From positions 1 through 64,000 of the forward strand of contig JACOTG010000202.1 of assembly GCA_016178505.1 (NCBI GenBank): 64,000 nucleotides of DNA. Direction: 5' to 3'. This document shows positions 37,767 to 49,746 of the stretch, piece by piece. A program made the translations under genes and the position numbers. Position 1 is the stretch's first letter. The number at the start of each line of letters is the position of its first letter. The stretch comes from Planctomycetota bacterium. GTDB lineage: Bacteria > Planctomycetota > JACOTG01. The notes under the pieces are model-generated. The model ran no database searches, had not been told where the DNA came from, and saw only the letters and a list, made by a program, of their open reading frames with translations.

Positions 37767-39143
37767 ATGATCGTCACGCTCTTCCTCTGCATGCAGCTGG
37801 CCGCGCTTCCCGACGACGATGTGGACGCGACCGTTCGCTCACAGCTCGACAAGCTCCACGTCCCGGGGATTTCAGTCGCCGTCGTGAAGGACGGAGTGCC
37901 GCTCTTCTCGAAGAGCTACGGGCTCGCGAACGTCGAGCTCGGCGTGGCGGCGACGCCGGACACCCCGTTCGAGATCCTCTCGGTCGGAAAGCAGTTCACG
38001 GCGGCCGCCGTGATGCTCCTCGTCCAGGAAGGAAAGGTCGGTCTCGACGATCCCGTCGCGAAGCACTTGCTTGACTCGCCCGAGGCGTGGAGCGGCGTCA
38101 CCCTCCGCCATCTCCTGACCCACACCTCCGGGATCCGCAGCTACCACGAGGTGCCCGGCTACTTCGACCAGATTCGACTCGACCGCACGCCGCAGCAGCT
38201 CCTGCAACCGGTGCGCGCCTTGCCTCTCGATTTCCAACCGGGCACGGCATGGCGATACAGCAACTCGAACTACTTCCTTCTCGGACTCGTCATCGAGAAG
38301 GTGACGGGCAAGGCGTACGCCGACTTCCTCGACGAGCGCCTGTTTCGCCCGCTCGACATGAAGGGAACGCGAGTGAACGATCATTCGGTCGTCCTGCCTC
38401 GTCGCGCCGCCGGCTACACGTGGCGCAACGATCGGCTCTGGAACGCAGACGTCGTCAGCGCAAGCCAGATGTGGGCCGCGGGAGGCGTTGTCTCGACGGC
38501 ACCCGACCTCGCGAAGTGGGAAGCGTCGCTCTTCTCGGCGAAGCTCCTTCCGAAGTCCGTAGTCGAGCAGATGGCGACCCCGGCGCGGCTGATGGACGGT
38601 CGCGAAACGGACTACGGGTTCGGCAACGAAGTCGGCGTCGATCACGGCCATCGTTTCGCCGGGCATCAAGGCGGCGCGATCGCTTTCGACGCCACGGTCC
38701 TGCGGTTCCCGAGCGACGGGCTTTCCGTGATCGTGCTCTGCAACTTGACGCAGGCGCCGAGCCGAACGATCGCGCGTCATATCGCGTCGCTCTATCTGCC
38801 GGGTCTCTCCGACGAAAAGAACGCGGGCATCGAGGACGGCGATCCGAAGACGACGAGCGCGCTGCGCGACGTCGTGCTCGGAATCGCAAGCGGGAAGATC
38901 GATCGGTCCCCGTTCACGGAGTCAGCGCAAAAGGGACTCGTGCCGATGATCGAGAAGCAGGGTCCGCGCCTTCTCGGGCGACTCGGCAAGCTCGAATCCT
39001 TCGTGCTCTTGGAGCGTCGCGGCGACGGGGGCACGACGACCCATCGATACCGAGCGACCTTCGAAAAGGGAAAGCTCGTCTGGGAGTTCCGAACGACGGC
39101 CGACGGCAAGATCGAATCGATCGAACCGCCTACCGAGGAATAG
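37767..39143 (+). CDS. serine hydrolase of the class C beta-lactamase/esterase fold
   Basis: 458 residues with a short hydrophobic leader (MIVTLFLCMQLAA). Penicillin-binding-fold motifs are SVGK at 72-75 (Ser72 nucleophile, Lys75), YSN at 164-166 and HQG at 300-302 in place of KTG. The catalytic domain ends near 350 and is followed by a C-terminal lipocalin-like strand region common in esterase/D-aminopeptidase relatives. The substrate could be peptidoglycan peptides, beta-lactams or esters. GGAGA at 37756-37760 precedes the ATG. It lies 34 bases after uppS, so both may belong to one envelope-related operon. Confidence 0.88.
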   Translation: MIVTLFLCMQLAALPDDDVDATVRSQLDKLHVPGISVAVVKDGVPLFSKSYGLANVELGVAATPDTPFEILSVGKQFTAAAVMLLVQEGKVGLDDPVAKHLLDSPEAWSGVTLRHLLTHTSGIRSYHEVPGYFDQIRLDRTPQQLLQPVRALPLDFQPGTAWRYSNSNYFLLGLVIEKVTGKAYADFLDERLFRPLDMKGTRVNDHSVVLPRRAAGYTWRNDRLWNADVVSASQMWAAGGVVSTAPDLAKWEASLFSAKLLPKSVVEQMATPARLMDGRETDYGFGNEVGVDHGHRFAGHQGGAIAFDATVLRFPSDGLSVIVLCNLTQAPSRTIARHIASLYLPGLSDEKNAGIEDGDPKTTSALRDVVLGIASGKIDRSPFTESAQKGLVPMIEKQGPRLLGRLGKLESFVLLERRGDGGTTTHRYRATFEKGKLVWEFRTTADGKIESIEPPTEE

Positions 39144-39153
39144 GACGGCACGC

Positions 39154-39690
39154 ATGAACGGACTCGGACGTCTCGGAGCGTGGTGCTTGGCCGGCGGCCT
39201 TGGATTCTCTGCGCTGCTCGTCCTGCTCGCGCTGCTCAATCGTCGCAATCAGCACGCTGGGCTCGGCGAAGAGATCCAGTACGACGACTTCGCGTTCGCG
39301 GTCGAATCGACGAAGCGAGCTGCGATGCTCGGGTCCGCCGATTCGCCGGCGAAGGCCAACGGCACGTTCGTTGTCGTCACGTTGAAGGTCGTGAATCATG
39401 CGAAGCGCGTCGACTTTCGCTTCGATCGGTCGTTCGCAATCCTCGAAGACGCGGACGAGCGTCGATTCAGCGTCTCGCACGAAGGGCAAGCGGCGCTCGA
39501 GGCCTCGGAATGGAAGATCGATCCGTGCGCGGCGGCGATCCCCGCGAGCGCGTCGTGCGTGACCGAGCTCGCGTTCGACGTGCCGCCGGACGCGCGCGAG
39601 CTGCGCCTGAAGATTTCGATGGGCGGCAACGCTTTCTTGGATTTCCTCGACTGGGCCGGCTGGGGTGACAAGTGGATTCGAATCGACTGA
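39154..39690 (+). CDS. membrane-anchored DUF4352-like protein
   Basis: 178 residues. One N-terminal membrane helix (about 7-27) is followed by an Ig-like beta-sandwich: YDDFAFAVESTKRAAMLG, then GTFVVVTLKVVNHAKRVDF, then FRFDRSFAILEDADERRFSV. This is the DUF4352/TRF2-like extracellular fold. Two Cys in the late strands could pair. No enzymatic role is expected. It starts 10 bases after the serine hydrolase stop and is likely the last gene of that operon; a 150-base gap without recognisable features follows. Confidence 0.75.
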   Translation: MNGLGRLGAWCLAGGLGFSALLVLLALLNRRNQHAGLGEEIQYDDFAFAVESTKRAAMLGSADSPAKANGTFVVVTLKVVNHAKRVDFRFDRSFAILEDADERRFSVSHEGQAALEASEWKIDPCAAAIPASASCVTELAFDVPPDARELRLKISMGGNAFLDFLDWAGWGDKWIRID

Positions 39691-39840
39691 TTCGAACGAT
39701 CCTATTGCGAGCGATGTAGCCGAAGCCCGACTGACGATCCGCATCGTGCGTCTCAAGTTCCAATTCGAAACTGTCGATGCCCCCCGCGACGTACCCCACT
39801 GGCGGATTCTGGGAACTCGAGTCGGGTTGGATGCGGTGAC

Positions 39841-40457
39841 ATGGGCACTGTGCGAGCGACGTCTCTCTTCCTGATCACCGGAGCCGCTCTGTGGATCGCC
39901 CTCGTCGTCTGCGGCTTTTGGTTCCTCGTGAGCTACGACCACACGCCCGGCGAGTCCGGTCCGGCGCCGTCCGAGTGGCCGGCAACGAGCAGCGTCGCCC
40001 GCGCGACCGATCAAGCCACGCTCCTCATGTTCGTCCATCCGCATTGCCCCTGCTCCCGCGCCAGCGTCGAAGAGCTGGCTCGGCTGCTGGCGCACTGCGC
40101 GGATCGGGTGACGACAACGCTCTTCTTCGTCAAGCCGGCGGACGCTGGAGTGGATTGGGAGAGGTCCGATCTCTGGTCGGCCGGTCAAGCGATCCCCGGC
40201 GTCTGCGTTCGAGTCGACCAGGATGGCGCGGAAGCGCTACGGTTCGCTGCGCACACTTCTGGGGCAGTCGTCCTCTACGGCACCGACGGAAAGCTCCTCT
40301 TTTCCGGAGGGATCACGCGCGAGCGCGCTCACTCGGGCGACAACGACGGCAAGAGCTCGATCCTGTCGCTCTTGTTGGAAGGCGTCGCCGATCACCGCGC
40401 GACGGCGGTCTACGGATGTCCCCTTTTCGGTCCGGCCGACGTCAAGAAGGAGAAGTC

Positions 40458-40473
<16 letters not shown>
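39841..40473 (+). CDS. RedB-like membrane-anchored thioredoxin-fold protein
   Basis: 210 residues. One N-terminal membrane helix (about 8-30) is followed by a periplasmic thioredoxin-like domain with HPHCPCS at 66-72 (Cys69, Cys71: a CxC, not CxxC, site). The later segments IPGVCVRVD and [20 protein letters not shown] carry the fold, and AVYGCPLFG provides a further Cys near the end. It matches proteins named RedB. The start of the overlapping hybrid kinase lies inside its last codons, so the pair is coupled and RedB may feed redox state to the kinase. That functional link is inferred from synteny. Confidence 0.82.
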
Positions 40474-43145
<2,672 letters not shown>

Positions 43146-43220
43146 CCACGTCCTAGTCGCGCGTAGAATGGCCCCCATCGATTCCGGCCGACGCCGGATC
43201 TCTCCCTCCGGAGGAACTCG

Positions 43221-45794
43221 ATGGGGATTCTCGGTCTCGCCGTCCCGCTCGTCGTCCTCGTCGGCGCCACGCCGCCGATCCAGTTCGCCAAGCCCCACCT
43301 CATCGGCTACGGGTTCGCCGACGCGCCGCGCATCCCGCTCGTCGCCGACGTCGATGGCGACGGCTTCGCCGATCTGATCGCGGTCTATCCGCCGGATCCC
43401 GGGATCGTCGACGTCGCGCTGAACGTTCGGGGAGCGAAGTTCGCGGCGCCGGAGGCCGTCGCTCGCGACCTCGGCGCGGACCTCGTCGCCGCGACGACTC
43501 GCGCGGGAACCGACGGCCGCGCCCAGATCGTCGTCACGCGCGGGGACGGCGCGAAGCGAATCGTCGCCCGCAGCGCGGACGGCACATGGAGCGTGCGCGA
43601 GGAGGTTGAGGCGACGACGTCCGCAATTCCGCCCGCGAGCGCTGCCGCCGCGAGCGAAGGGCCGAAGCGAATCGTCGGCGACTTCGACGGTGACGCCAAG
43701 CCCGACGAAATCCTCCTGGCAGATGCGACGCTCCATCTCGCGGCTGATCCGACGACTTCGATCGCCGTTCCCGCGTTGCGCGACCTACCGGCGGGCGCGA
43801 TCGTCGTCGCCGGCGACGTCTCCGGCGATCACAAGGACGACCTCGTCGTCTTTCGCCGCGACGACGCGTGGCGAGTCGGCCACGACATTCTCGCGTACGT
43901 CGCGTATCGCGACGGCGACGCGGACCAGGACGGCGACGGCCTCGACGCTGCCACCGAAGCTCGCCTCGGGACCGATCCGCTCGATGCCGACACCGATCAC
44001 GATGGACTCTCCGATGGCTGGGAGGTGAAGGGCGAAGGCGCGCTCGATCTCCCCGCGCTCGGCGCCTCGCCGATTCGCAAGGACTGCGTCGTCTACTTGC
44101 AGCGGGTCGAAGACGTCGACGGCGCGACGTGCGCACGCGAAATCGGACGCGCAGTCGACTATTGGAGCCGGCTCCCGATCAAGAACCCAGGCGGCTCGAT
44201 CGGCATCGCCTTGCATCCGATCTGGCTTCCGACCATTCCGCTGAAAGAGGGCGGCAAGGCGTGGTGGGATCAGGGCAATGCGAACCTTCCGCCGCTCGCT
44301 CGCGGGCTCGCGCACTATATGGTCGTGACCAACGGCGGCGGCGGACAAGCGGGCGAGCTCGCCGACATGGGCGGCTGCGGCGTGCACGCGCTCTATGCGA
44401 CGTTCCTCCACGAGTTCGGTCACGAGGTCGGCCTCTCGCACACGGGCGGGCCGAACGCGACGTGGAGCCCGACGTACGGCTCGCTCATGAACTACGCATA
44501 CAACTACTCGTTCAACGAGGACGGCAACGCGATCCATTACAGCCGCGGCGAGTTGGCGTCGATCGTGCTCGACGAGACGAAGCTCGACGAGCGGTTGCCG
44601 GTCGAGTTCTCGAAAATCTCGTTCCTCGGAAAGGCGCCGTATCGCTTCCGCGTGAAAGAGGACGGTCACGAAACGCTCGTCGATTGGAACCGCGACGGCG
44701 TCTTCGAGGACGCGCCGGTTCGCGCCGATATCACCGATGTCTACGGCGCCGACGGTGGCAATCGCGTCACGGTCGGCAAGACGGTTTTCGCGCCCACGCT
44801 GGTCGAGCATTGCGGCAAGGCGCTGTTGTTCGCCGTGAACCGAGCGAAGCAGCTCACGCGGCGCGAGTGCCTCGGCGAAGACCTCTGGAGCAACCAAGTT
44901 GACGAGGCGGTCGTGCCCGGCATCACACCGACGGGCGACCCGTGGGCCGTTTCCACAGGCGAGTCGCTGCTGGTGTTCGTGCCGACGGACGCGGGGATAT
45001 CGGTTCTCGAGGCCGCAGCCGCGGCGGACCTCGACGGAGCCAAAGCGCCCGTCCTCGCCGACAGCTCCGGTCTAGCCGTGAGCGCTGCCGTGTACGAGAG
45101 TCGCGTGCTCGTCTTTCTGTGGCGCGATGCCGACCATCCGGTGAAGCTCGTCGAGCGCAGTGCGAGCGGAAGCTTGGGCGAATCGCGGGATCTCGAGTGG
45201 TTGACGAGCACCTTCCCGCCGGCCGCCGTCGAAGATCCGATCGCCCACGAACTCGTCATCGGCACGGGCGTCGTTGCCGACAACGCGTACAAGCGGGCGT
45301 GGCGAGTGAGCCGCGTCGCGCGCAAACCCGACGGCTCGTTCGAGGGCCGCGGCTCGCGCATCGTGGGAGGAGAGAAGGCCGGTTGGTGCGGCGACTCGCG
45401 ACCCGTCCTGGTCTTCGAGAACGATGGCAGCTCCGGCGGCCGCCTGCACTTCATCGCGCGCGGCCTCGGCGGCGGCAAAGACCAGAACGGCTGCTTCTGG
45501 GAGGCGATCACGATCGGCGATGCGACCGAGAACGAGGGCTGGCGGCTCCGGCGCTTCTACGACGAGTGGACGACGACGCGCTCGCCGATCGGTGCGTGCT
45601 GGCACGATCGCGATCTCGTGCTCGCGTGCCGCTGGTACGGCAACGTGCACGGCGACGAGGACGATAACCTGTTCGTCGCCGAGCACGGCCTCGGCATCCG
45701 GCCCGGTCCGATGACCGACTTCGACGACGTCTCCGAGATCGCAGACGTCGGCCTCGCGAGATCGATTCCGTGGCGTCACGCAAGCGCGCGTTGA
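43221..45794 (+). CDS. secreted metzincin-like metalloprotein with VCBS/calcium repeats
   Basis: 857 residues with a short signal sequence. The N-terminal region has VADVDGDGFADLIAV and GDFDGDAKPDEILL (FG-GAP/VCBS type), then a thrombospondin-3-like calcium stretch, DADQDGDGLDAATEARLG. The central domain contains the full metzincin signature HEFGHEVGLSH (His397, Glu398, His401, His407), with a possible Met-turn in GSLMNYAY about 20 residues later. The C-terminal 300 residues look like a six-bladed propeller or sialidase-like region. The protein is probably an extracellular protease activated by calcium. It has a good ribosome site, GGAGGA. It converges with the anti-sigma gene one base away. 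Confidence 0.82.
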   Translation: MGILGLAVPLVVLVGATPPIQFAKPHLIGYGFADAPRIPLVADVDGDGFADLIAVYPPDPGIVDVALNVRGAKFAAPEAVARDLGADLVAATTRAGTDGRAQIVVTRGDGAKRIVARSADGTWSVREEVEATTSAIPPASAAAASEGPKRIVGDFDGDAKPDEILLADATLHLAADPTTSIAVPALRDLPAGAIVVAGDVSGDHKDDLVVFRRDDAWRVGHDILAYVAYRDGDADQDGDGLDAATEARLGTDPLDADTDHDGLSDGWEVKGEGALDLPALGASPIRKDCVVYLQRVEDVDGATCAREIGRAVDYWSRLPIKNPGGSIGIALHPIWLPTIPLKEGGKAWWDQGNANLPPLARGLAHYMVVTNGGGGQAGELADMGGCGVHALYATFLHEFGHEVGLSHTGGPNATWSPTYGSLMNYAYNYSFNEDGNAIHYSRGELASIVLDETKLDERLPVEFSKISFLGKAPYRFRVKEDGHETLVDWNRDGVFEDAPVRADITDVYGADGGNRVTVGKTVFAPTLVEHCGKALLFAVNRAKQLTRRECLGEDLWSNQVDEAVVPGITPTGDPWAVSTGESLLVFVPTDAGISVLEAAAAADLDGAKAPVLADSSGLAVSAAVYESRVLVFLWRDADHPVKLVERSASGSLGESRDLEWLTSTFPPAAVEDPIAHELVIGTGVVADNAYKRAWRVSRVARKPDGSFEGRGSRIVGGEKAGWCGDSRPVLVFENDGSSGGRLHFIARGLGGGKDQNGCFWEAITIGDATENEGWRLRRFYDEWTTTRSPIGACWHDRDLVLACRWYGNVHGDEDDNLFVAEHGLGIRPGPMTDFDDVSEIADVGLARSIPWRHASAR

Positions 45795-45795
45795 A

Positions 45796-46044
45796 TCACG
45801 CTCGGAAGCGTCGCGCGTCGAGGATCGCCTTGACCAGCTCGTCCGGCACTTCCGGCGGGACGGGCGCGTCGAGATCGGCGAATGCGGCCTTGCCGAGTGC
45901 GATCGTTCGGCGGTACGAGTCGAGATAGACGACGCAGCGGTCGCAGGCCCTCAGGTGTGCCTCGAACTCGCGGTGCTTGGTCGCGGGCAGCGCATCGTCG
46001 AGATATTCCGCGATGAATCCGACGAGCTCGCGGCAGGTAATCAC
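45796..46044 (-). CDS. zinc-finger anti-sigma factor-like protein
   Basis: 82 residues from GTG 46044. It has the zf-HC2 pattern: Cys4 in MITCREL, then His30-x3-Cys34-x2-Cys37 in EAHLRACDRC, preceded by FIAEYLDDALP. This is the cytosolic module of ZAS anti-sigma factors; there is no membrane helix, so it is a soluble form. These genes normally follow an ECF sigma gene, but no sigma factor is encoded upstream on this strand in the window. An overlapping ATG AAA ACG TGA on the same strand ends just at its start and may affect initiation. Confidence 0.75.
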   Translation of the reverse strand: MITCRELVGFIAEYLDDALPATKHREFEAHLRACDRCVVYLDSYRRTIALGKAAFADLDAPVPPEVPDELVKAILDARRFRA

Positions 46045-46366
46045 GTTTTCATCCCGTGGTTCGCGGCGTTGGGTGCGACTCCGGACGCGACGATCCATCG
46101 AACGGGACCGCCACGCGCCCAGCGTCGAGACGGTGCGTACCCAGCACATGCTGGAGTCCCCCGCCGCCGGCTCGACGAATGTGGCGCCGTAGATGCGGGG
46201 TTTCCCTGAGCGGTTTCGACGTCTCTCGAAAAGACTCTTCGTGGTCTTCGCCGGGAGTCCGACTCCATTGAAACTCCAGCGGTTCGCGCGCATCGCAGCA
46301 CGCCGATTCGACCCCGCGATTCCGAGTTGGAGCGCCAGTCGCTTTCGCACAGGAGAAAGAAGAGCC
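46045..46366. other. 322-bp divergent intergenic region
   Basis: Lies between the anti-sigma gene and the glucose dehydrogenase gene and must hold both promoters. Neither a clear -10/-35 pair nor a conserved small frame is evident. AGGAGAAAGAAGAG just upstream of 46367 is the ribosome site of the dehydrogenase gene. Confidence 0.4.
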
Positions 46367-47488
46367 ATGAAGGCCATTGCCGTCGTTCCCGCGAAGAAAG
46401 AAGTTCGACTGATCGATCACGAGGAGCCGCGCCTCGTAACGCCCACTCAAGTGAAGCTGCGAATTCTCGACGTGGGCGTGTGCGGCACGGACAAGGAAAT
46501 CTGCGCGTTCGACTACGGGACTCCCCCGTCCGGCTCCGAGTGGCTCGTCATCGGCCATGAGTCGCTCGGTCAGGTCGTCGAAGTCGGGCGCGGCGTTTCG
46601 CGGCTGCGCATCGGCGACCTCGTCGTGCCGACGGTGCGACGCGCCTGTACGCACGCTCACTGTCGCGCGTGCCGGTCGGGGCGCCAGGACTTCTGCCTGA
46701 CGGGCGACTTCACGGAGCGCGGGATCAAAGGTCAGCACGGCTTCATGACCGAGTGGGTCGTCGACGACGAGTCGTTCATGAACGTCGTGCCGAGTGGGCT
46801 TCGCGACGTGGGCGTGCTCGTCGAGCCGTTGACGATCGCGGAAAAGGCGCTGCTCCAGCTTCGGCGGGCGCAGAAACGCCTTCCGTGGATGACATCGCTC
46901 GAGGAGGGTGAGCCAATCGGTCGCGGGCAGAAGGCCGTGGTGCTCGGCGCGGGACCCGTGGGCATCCTCGGCGCGATGGCGCTGGTCGTCGCCGGGTTCG
47001 AGACGATCGTCTACTCGCGGGACCCCGCGCCGAACAAGAAATCGACGCTCCTCGAGTCGATCGGCGTCGGCTACGTCTCGTCCGAGACGACGACCGTCGA
47101 CCAGCTCGCCGAGAAGGTCGGCAACATCGATCTCGTCTACGAGGCGGTCGGCGCATCGCGGATCGCGTTCGACGTGATGCGAGCGCTCGGGACGAACGGC
47201 GCGTTCGTCTTCACCGGAGTGCCCGGACGCAAAGCTCCCGTCGAGGTCGACACCGACCTCATCATGCGGAATCTCGTGCTGAAGAATCAGATGGTGTTCG
47301 GCACCGTGAATGCGGGGCGCGACGGCTTCGAGGCGGCGATTGCAGACCTCGCGACGTTCGTGACGCGGTGGCCGGCCGCCGTCCGATCGCTCATCACCGG
47401 CCGCTTCCCGATCGAAGCCCATCGCGACCTCTTGCTCGGTCGGGCCGGCGGCATCAAGAACGTGATATCGATGAAAGCGAGCGCGTGA
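46367..47488 (+). CDS. glucose 1-dehydrogenase-like zinc alcohol dehydrogenase
   Basis: 373 residues. It is a medium-chain dehydrogenase with VGVCGTDKEI (catalytic zinc Cys), GHESLGQVVEVG, a structural-zinc lobe (RRACTHAHCRACRSGRQDFC) and the Rossmann GAGPVGILG near 205. The C-terminal domain (FTGVPG, LVLKNQMVFGTVNAGRDGFE) fits the archaeal-type glucose dehydrogenase family, which oxidises D-glucose or galactose to the lactone with NAD(P). The sugar is inferred from the family. The stop overlaps the next start as TGATG, so it is translationally coupled to the FAD/4Fe-4S membrane protein, suggesting shared electron handling. Confidence 0.87.
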   Translation: MKAIAVVPAKKEVRLIDHEEPRLVTPTQVKLRILDVGVCGTDKEICAFDYGTPPSGSEWLVIGHESLGQVVEVGRGVSRLRIGDLVVPTVRRACTHAHCRACRSGRQDFCLTGDFTERGIKGQHGFMTEWVVDDESFMNVVPSGLRDVGVLVEPLTIAEKALLQLRRAQKRLPWMTSLEEGEPIGRGQKAVVLGAGPVGILGAMALVVAGFETIVYSRDPAPNKKSTLLESIGVGYVSSETTTVDQLAEKVGNIDLVYEAVGASRIAFDVMRALGTNGAFVFTGVPGRKAPVEVDTDLIMRNLVLKNQMVFGTVNAGRDGFEAAIADLATFVTRWPAAVRSLITGRFPIEAHRDLLLGRAGGIKNVISMKASA

Positions 47489-49746
47489 TGGGTCGGCTCG
47501 GGCAGATCCTCGATTGGGAGATCGCGCTCACTCAGAAGTCGGGCACGCGCCACGGCCGGCAGATGCCGGACCTCGACGAGGCGCACCAGACGAGCGTGAA
47601 GGGGATCTACGCGGTCGGCGATCTCGCCGATGCGCCGGTGATCAAGATCTCGCTCAACCAAGGCTACGAGACGCTTCAGACGCACATCGCGCCGGAGTTG
47701 AAGGCCGAGGGCAAGACGCCGGCCGGCGCGGTGGACGTCGTCATCGTCGGTTGCGGCCCCGCCGGAATCGGCGCGGGCCTGCGCTGCATGGAAGAAGGCC
47801 TGTCGTTCGTCATCCTCGAGAAGGAAAAGCCGTTCAACACGATCCAGAACTACCCGAAGCACAAGCACGTGTTCGTCGAGCCGGTCGGGATCAAGCTGAA
47901 GGCTCCGCTGTGGCTGAAGGATGCGCTGAAGGAAGACCTCATCGCGCAGTGGGAGGAGGGTCTCCGCGAACACGAGGCGGGGTCGCACGAGGGCGCGAAT
48001 TGCCTGTGGTGCCGGCTGAAGCAGCCCGCCGAGGTGAAGGCCATCGTCAAGGAAGGCGAGTCCGGCCTCTTCCGCGTCGAGGCAAGCGTCGGCACCTTCA
48101 AGGCGCGGCGCGTGATCCTCGCCATCGGTCGGCGCGGCACGCCGCGAAAGATCGGCTGCCCGGGCGAGACGAACGAGCGCGTTCGCTACGCGCTCAAGGA
48201 CGCCGAGGAGCACCGCGGGAAGCGTGTGCTCGTCGTGGGGGGCGGCGACTCGGCCATCGAGGCCGCACTGGCGCTCAGCGAAACCGCGGCCGAGACGTCG
48301 ATCTCGTACCGGCAAGAGGGCTTCTTTCGCTGCAAGGCGAAGAACCGCGAGCTGATCGAGGCGAAGATCGCCGCGGGAAGGATCAAGGCCCACTACAACT
48401 CGTCCATCAAGTCGATTGGACCGAACGAGGTCGTGATCGGCGTGAAGGACGGCGCGGTCACCATTCCCAACGATCACACATTCGCGCTCCTCGGTGCCGA
48501 CCTCCCGACCGACTTCTTGAAAAAGATCGGCGTGCGCATGGAAGGCACGTGGACGGTGAAGCGCGCGATGTGGCTCGCGTTCTCGTTCCTGCTCGTCTAC
48601 TCGATCTACGCCATGAAGTCGTATCCGCCGATGTGGCCGTTCAACCATTTTGGCGAGTGGTTCGCCGGGCTCGCGAAGGGCACGAGCGAAGCGATGTACT
48701 GGGCGCCGCACGCGATCACGTTCAAGGCGACCTTGCCGTGGGGCGAGCGCGAGTTCGGGCCCTCCTTCTATTACTCGCTACTCTATACCTCCATCATGTG
48801 GTTCTTCGGGATCCAAGCGATTCGGAAGTACCCGTCGAAATATCAGAAGCTTCGGTACTCCTCGCTGATCTTCTTTCAAACGGCGTTCTTCTTCCTCATC
48901 CCGGAGTTCTTCGCGCCGTGGCTCTTCAAGCTCGCAAATTGGGGGAACGAGGCGTGGCGTACGTACGGCCTCGCGTATCCGTGGCCGCTGTCGTCGTACT
49001 CGATCCGTACGTACGACGTGCAGAACTCGGCCGTGCATCGGTTCTTCTTCTTTTGGGCGGTCGCGGGCGCGCTGGTGTTGATCCCGGTCTACGTGCGCTG
49101 GGGCGGCAAGTCGTTCTGCACGTGGATCTGCGGGTGCGGCGGCCTCGCCGAGACGCTCGGAGATCGCTGGCGGCATCTTGCACCGAAGGGCCCCGTCGCG
49201 AAGAAGTACGAGTGGATGGGCTACGTCGTCCTTGCGTTCGCGGGCGTGCTCGGGCTCCTCGTCGTGAACGACGTGTGGCACTTCGTCGGGATCTCGACGT
49301 TCCACGACACAACGACGTTTGCCAAGGGCTGGTACGACCTCATCGTCGACTTCTGGCTGATCGCCGTGATCCCGGTCGCGCTCTATCCGTTCTTCGGCGG
49401 CAAGATCTGGTGCCGCTACTGGTGCCCGCTCGCGAAGTACATGCAGATCCTGTCGGCGTGGTACGGCAATGCGCACATCACCGCGAACGACCACTGCATC
49501 GGCTGCGGCCAGTGCTCGCGCTACTGCCAGGTCGGGATCGACGTGCAATCGTTTGCGCAAAAGCGCGAGCGCCTCGACAACACGAACTCGTGCTGCATCC
49601 AGTGCGGGATCTGCGTCCAAGTCTGCCCGATGGACGTGCTGAAGTTCGGCCCACAGCCGGCGACGCCGGGGCCCAACATGATGTACAAGCCGCTGTCATC
49701 GAGCGCGCCGGTCGGCACCGCGGCGCACGAACCGACGAAGATGTAA
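47488..49746 (+). CDS. FAD/NAD(P)-binding oxidoreductase fused to a polyferredoxin membrane domain
   Basis: 752 residues. The first 75 resemble the C-terminal end of a thioredoxin-reductase-like protein (SVKGIYAVGDLADAPVIKIS), without its own FAD fold. A full two-dinucleotide flavoprotein domain follows (VVIVGCGPAGIGAG at about 84-97, VLVVGGGDSAIEAA near 245). From about 360 there are six membrane helices with FCTWICGCGG and WCRYWCPLA, as in NapH/MauN/CcoG-type proteins. Two 4Fe-4S motifs come last: CIGCGQCSRYCQ and CCIQCGICVQVCP (about 670-710). It would carry electrons between NAD(P)H and a membrane acceptor. The upstream dehydrogenase could supply NAD(P)H; partners are unknown. Confidence 0.87.
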   Translation: MGRLGQILDWEIALTQKSGTRHGRQMPDLDEAHQTSVKGIYAVGDLADAPVIKISLNQGYETLQTHIAPELKAEGKTPAGAVDVVIVGCGPAGIGAGLRCMEEGLSFVILEKEKPFNTIQNYPKHKHVFVEPVGIKLKAPLWLKDALKEDLIAQWEEGLREHEAGSHEGANCLWCRLKQPAEVKAIVKEGESGLFRVEASVGTFKARRVILAIGRRGTPRKIGCPGETNERVRYALKDAEEHRGKRVLVVGGGDSAIEAALALSETAAETSISYRQEGFFRCKAKNRELIEAKIAAGRIKAHYNSSIKSIGPNEVVIGVKDGAVTIPNDHTFALLGADLPTDFLKKIGVRMEGTWTVKRAMWLAFSFLLVYSIYAMKSYPPMWPFNHFGEWFAGLAKGTSEAMYWAPHAITFKATLPWGEREFGPSFYYSLLYTSIMWFFGIQAIRKYPSKYQKLRYSSLIFFQTAFFFLIPEFFAPWLFKLANWGNEAWRTYGLAYPWPLSSYSIRTYDVQNSAVHRFFFFWAVAGALVLIPVYVRWGGKSFCTWICGCGGLAETLGDRWRHLAPKGPVAKKYEWMGYVVLAFAGVLGLLVVNDVWHFVGISTFHDTTTFAKGWYDLIVDFWLIAVIPVALYPFFGGKIWCRYWCPLAKYMQILSAWYGNAHITANDHCIGCGQCSRYCQVGIDVQSFAQKRERLDNTNSCCIQCGICVQVCPMDVLKFGPQPATPGPNMMYKPLSSSAPVGTAAHEPTKM

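Noticed and set aside
43206-43220. CCTCCGGAGG palindrome overlapping the ribosome site of the metzincin-like gene as a riboregulator
   Set aside because: A palindrome with no loop cannot form a good hairpin, and GGAGGA is simply the Shine-Dalgarno.
46045-46366. Sigma factor upstream of the anti-sigma gene
   Set aside because: None of the three minus-strand frames shows region 2 or region 4 sigma similarity.
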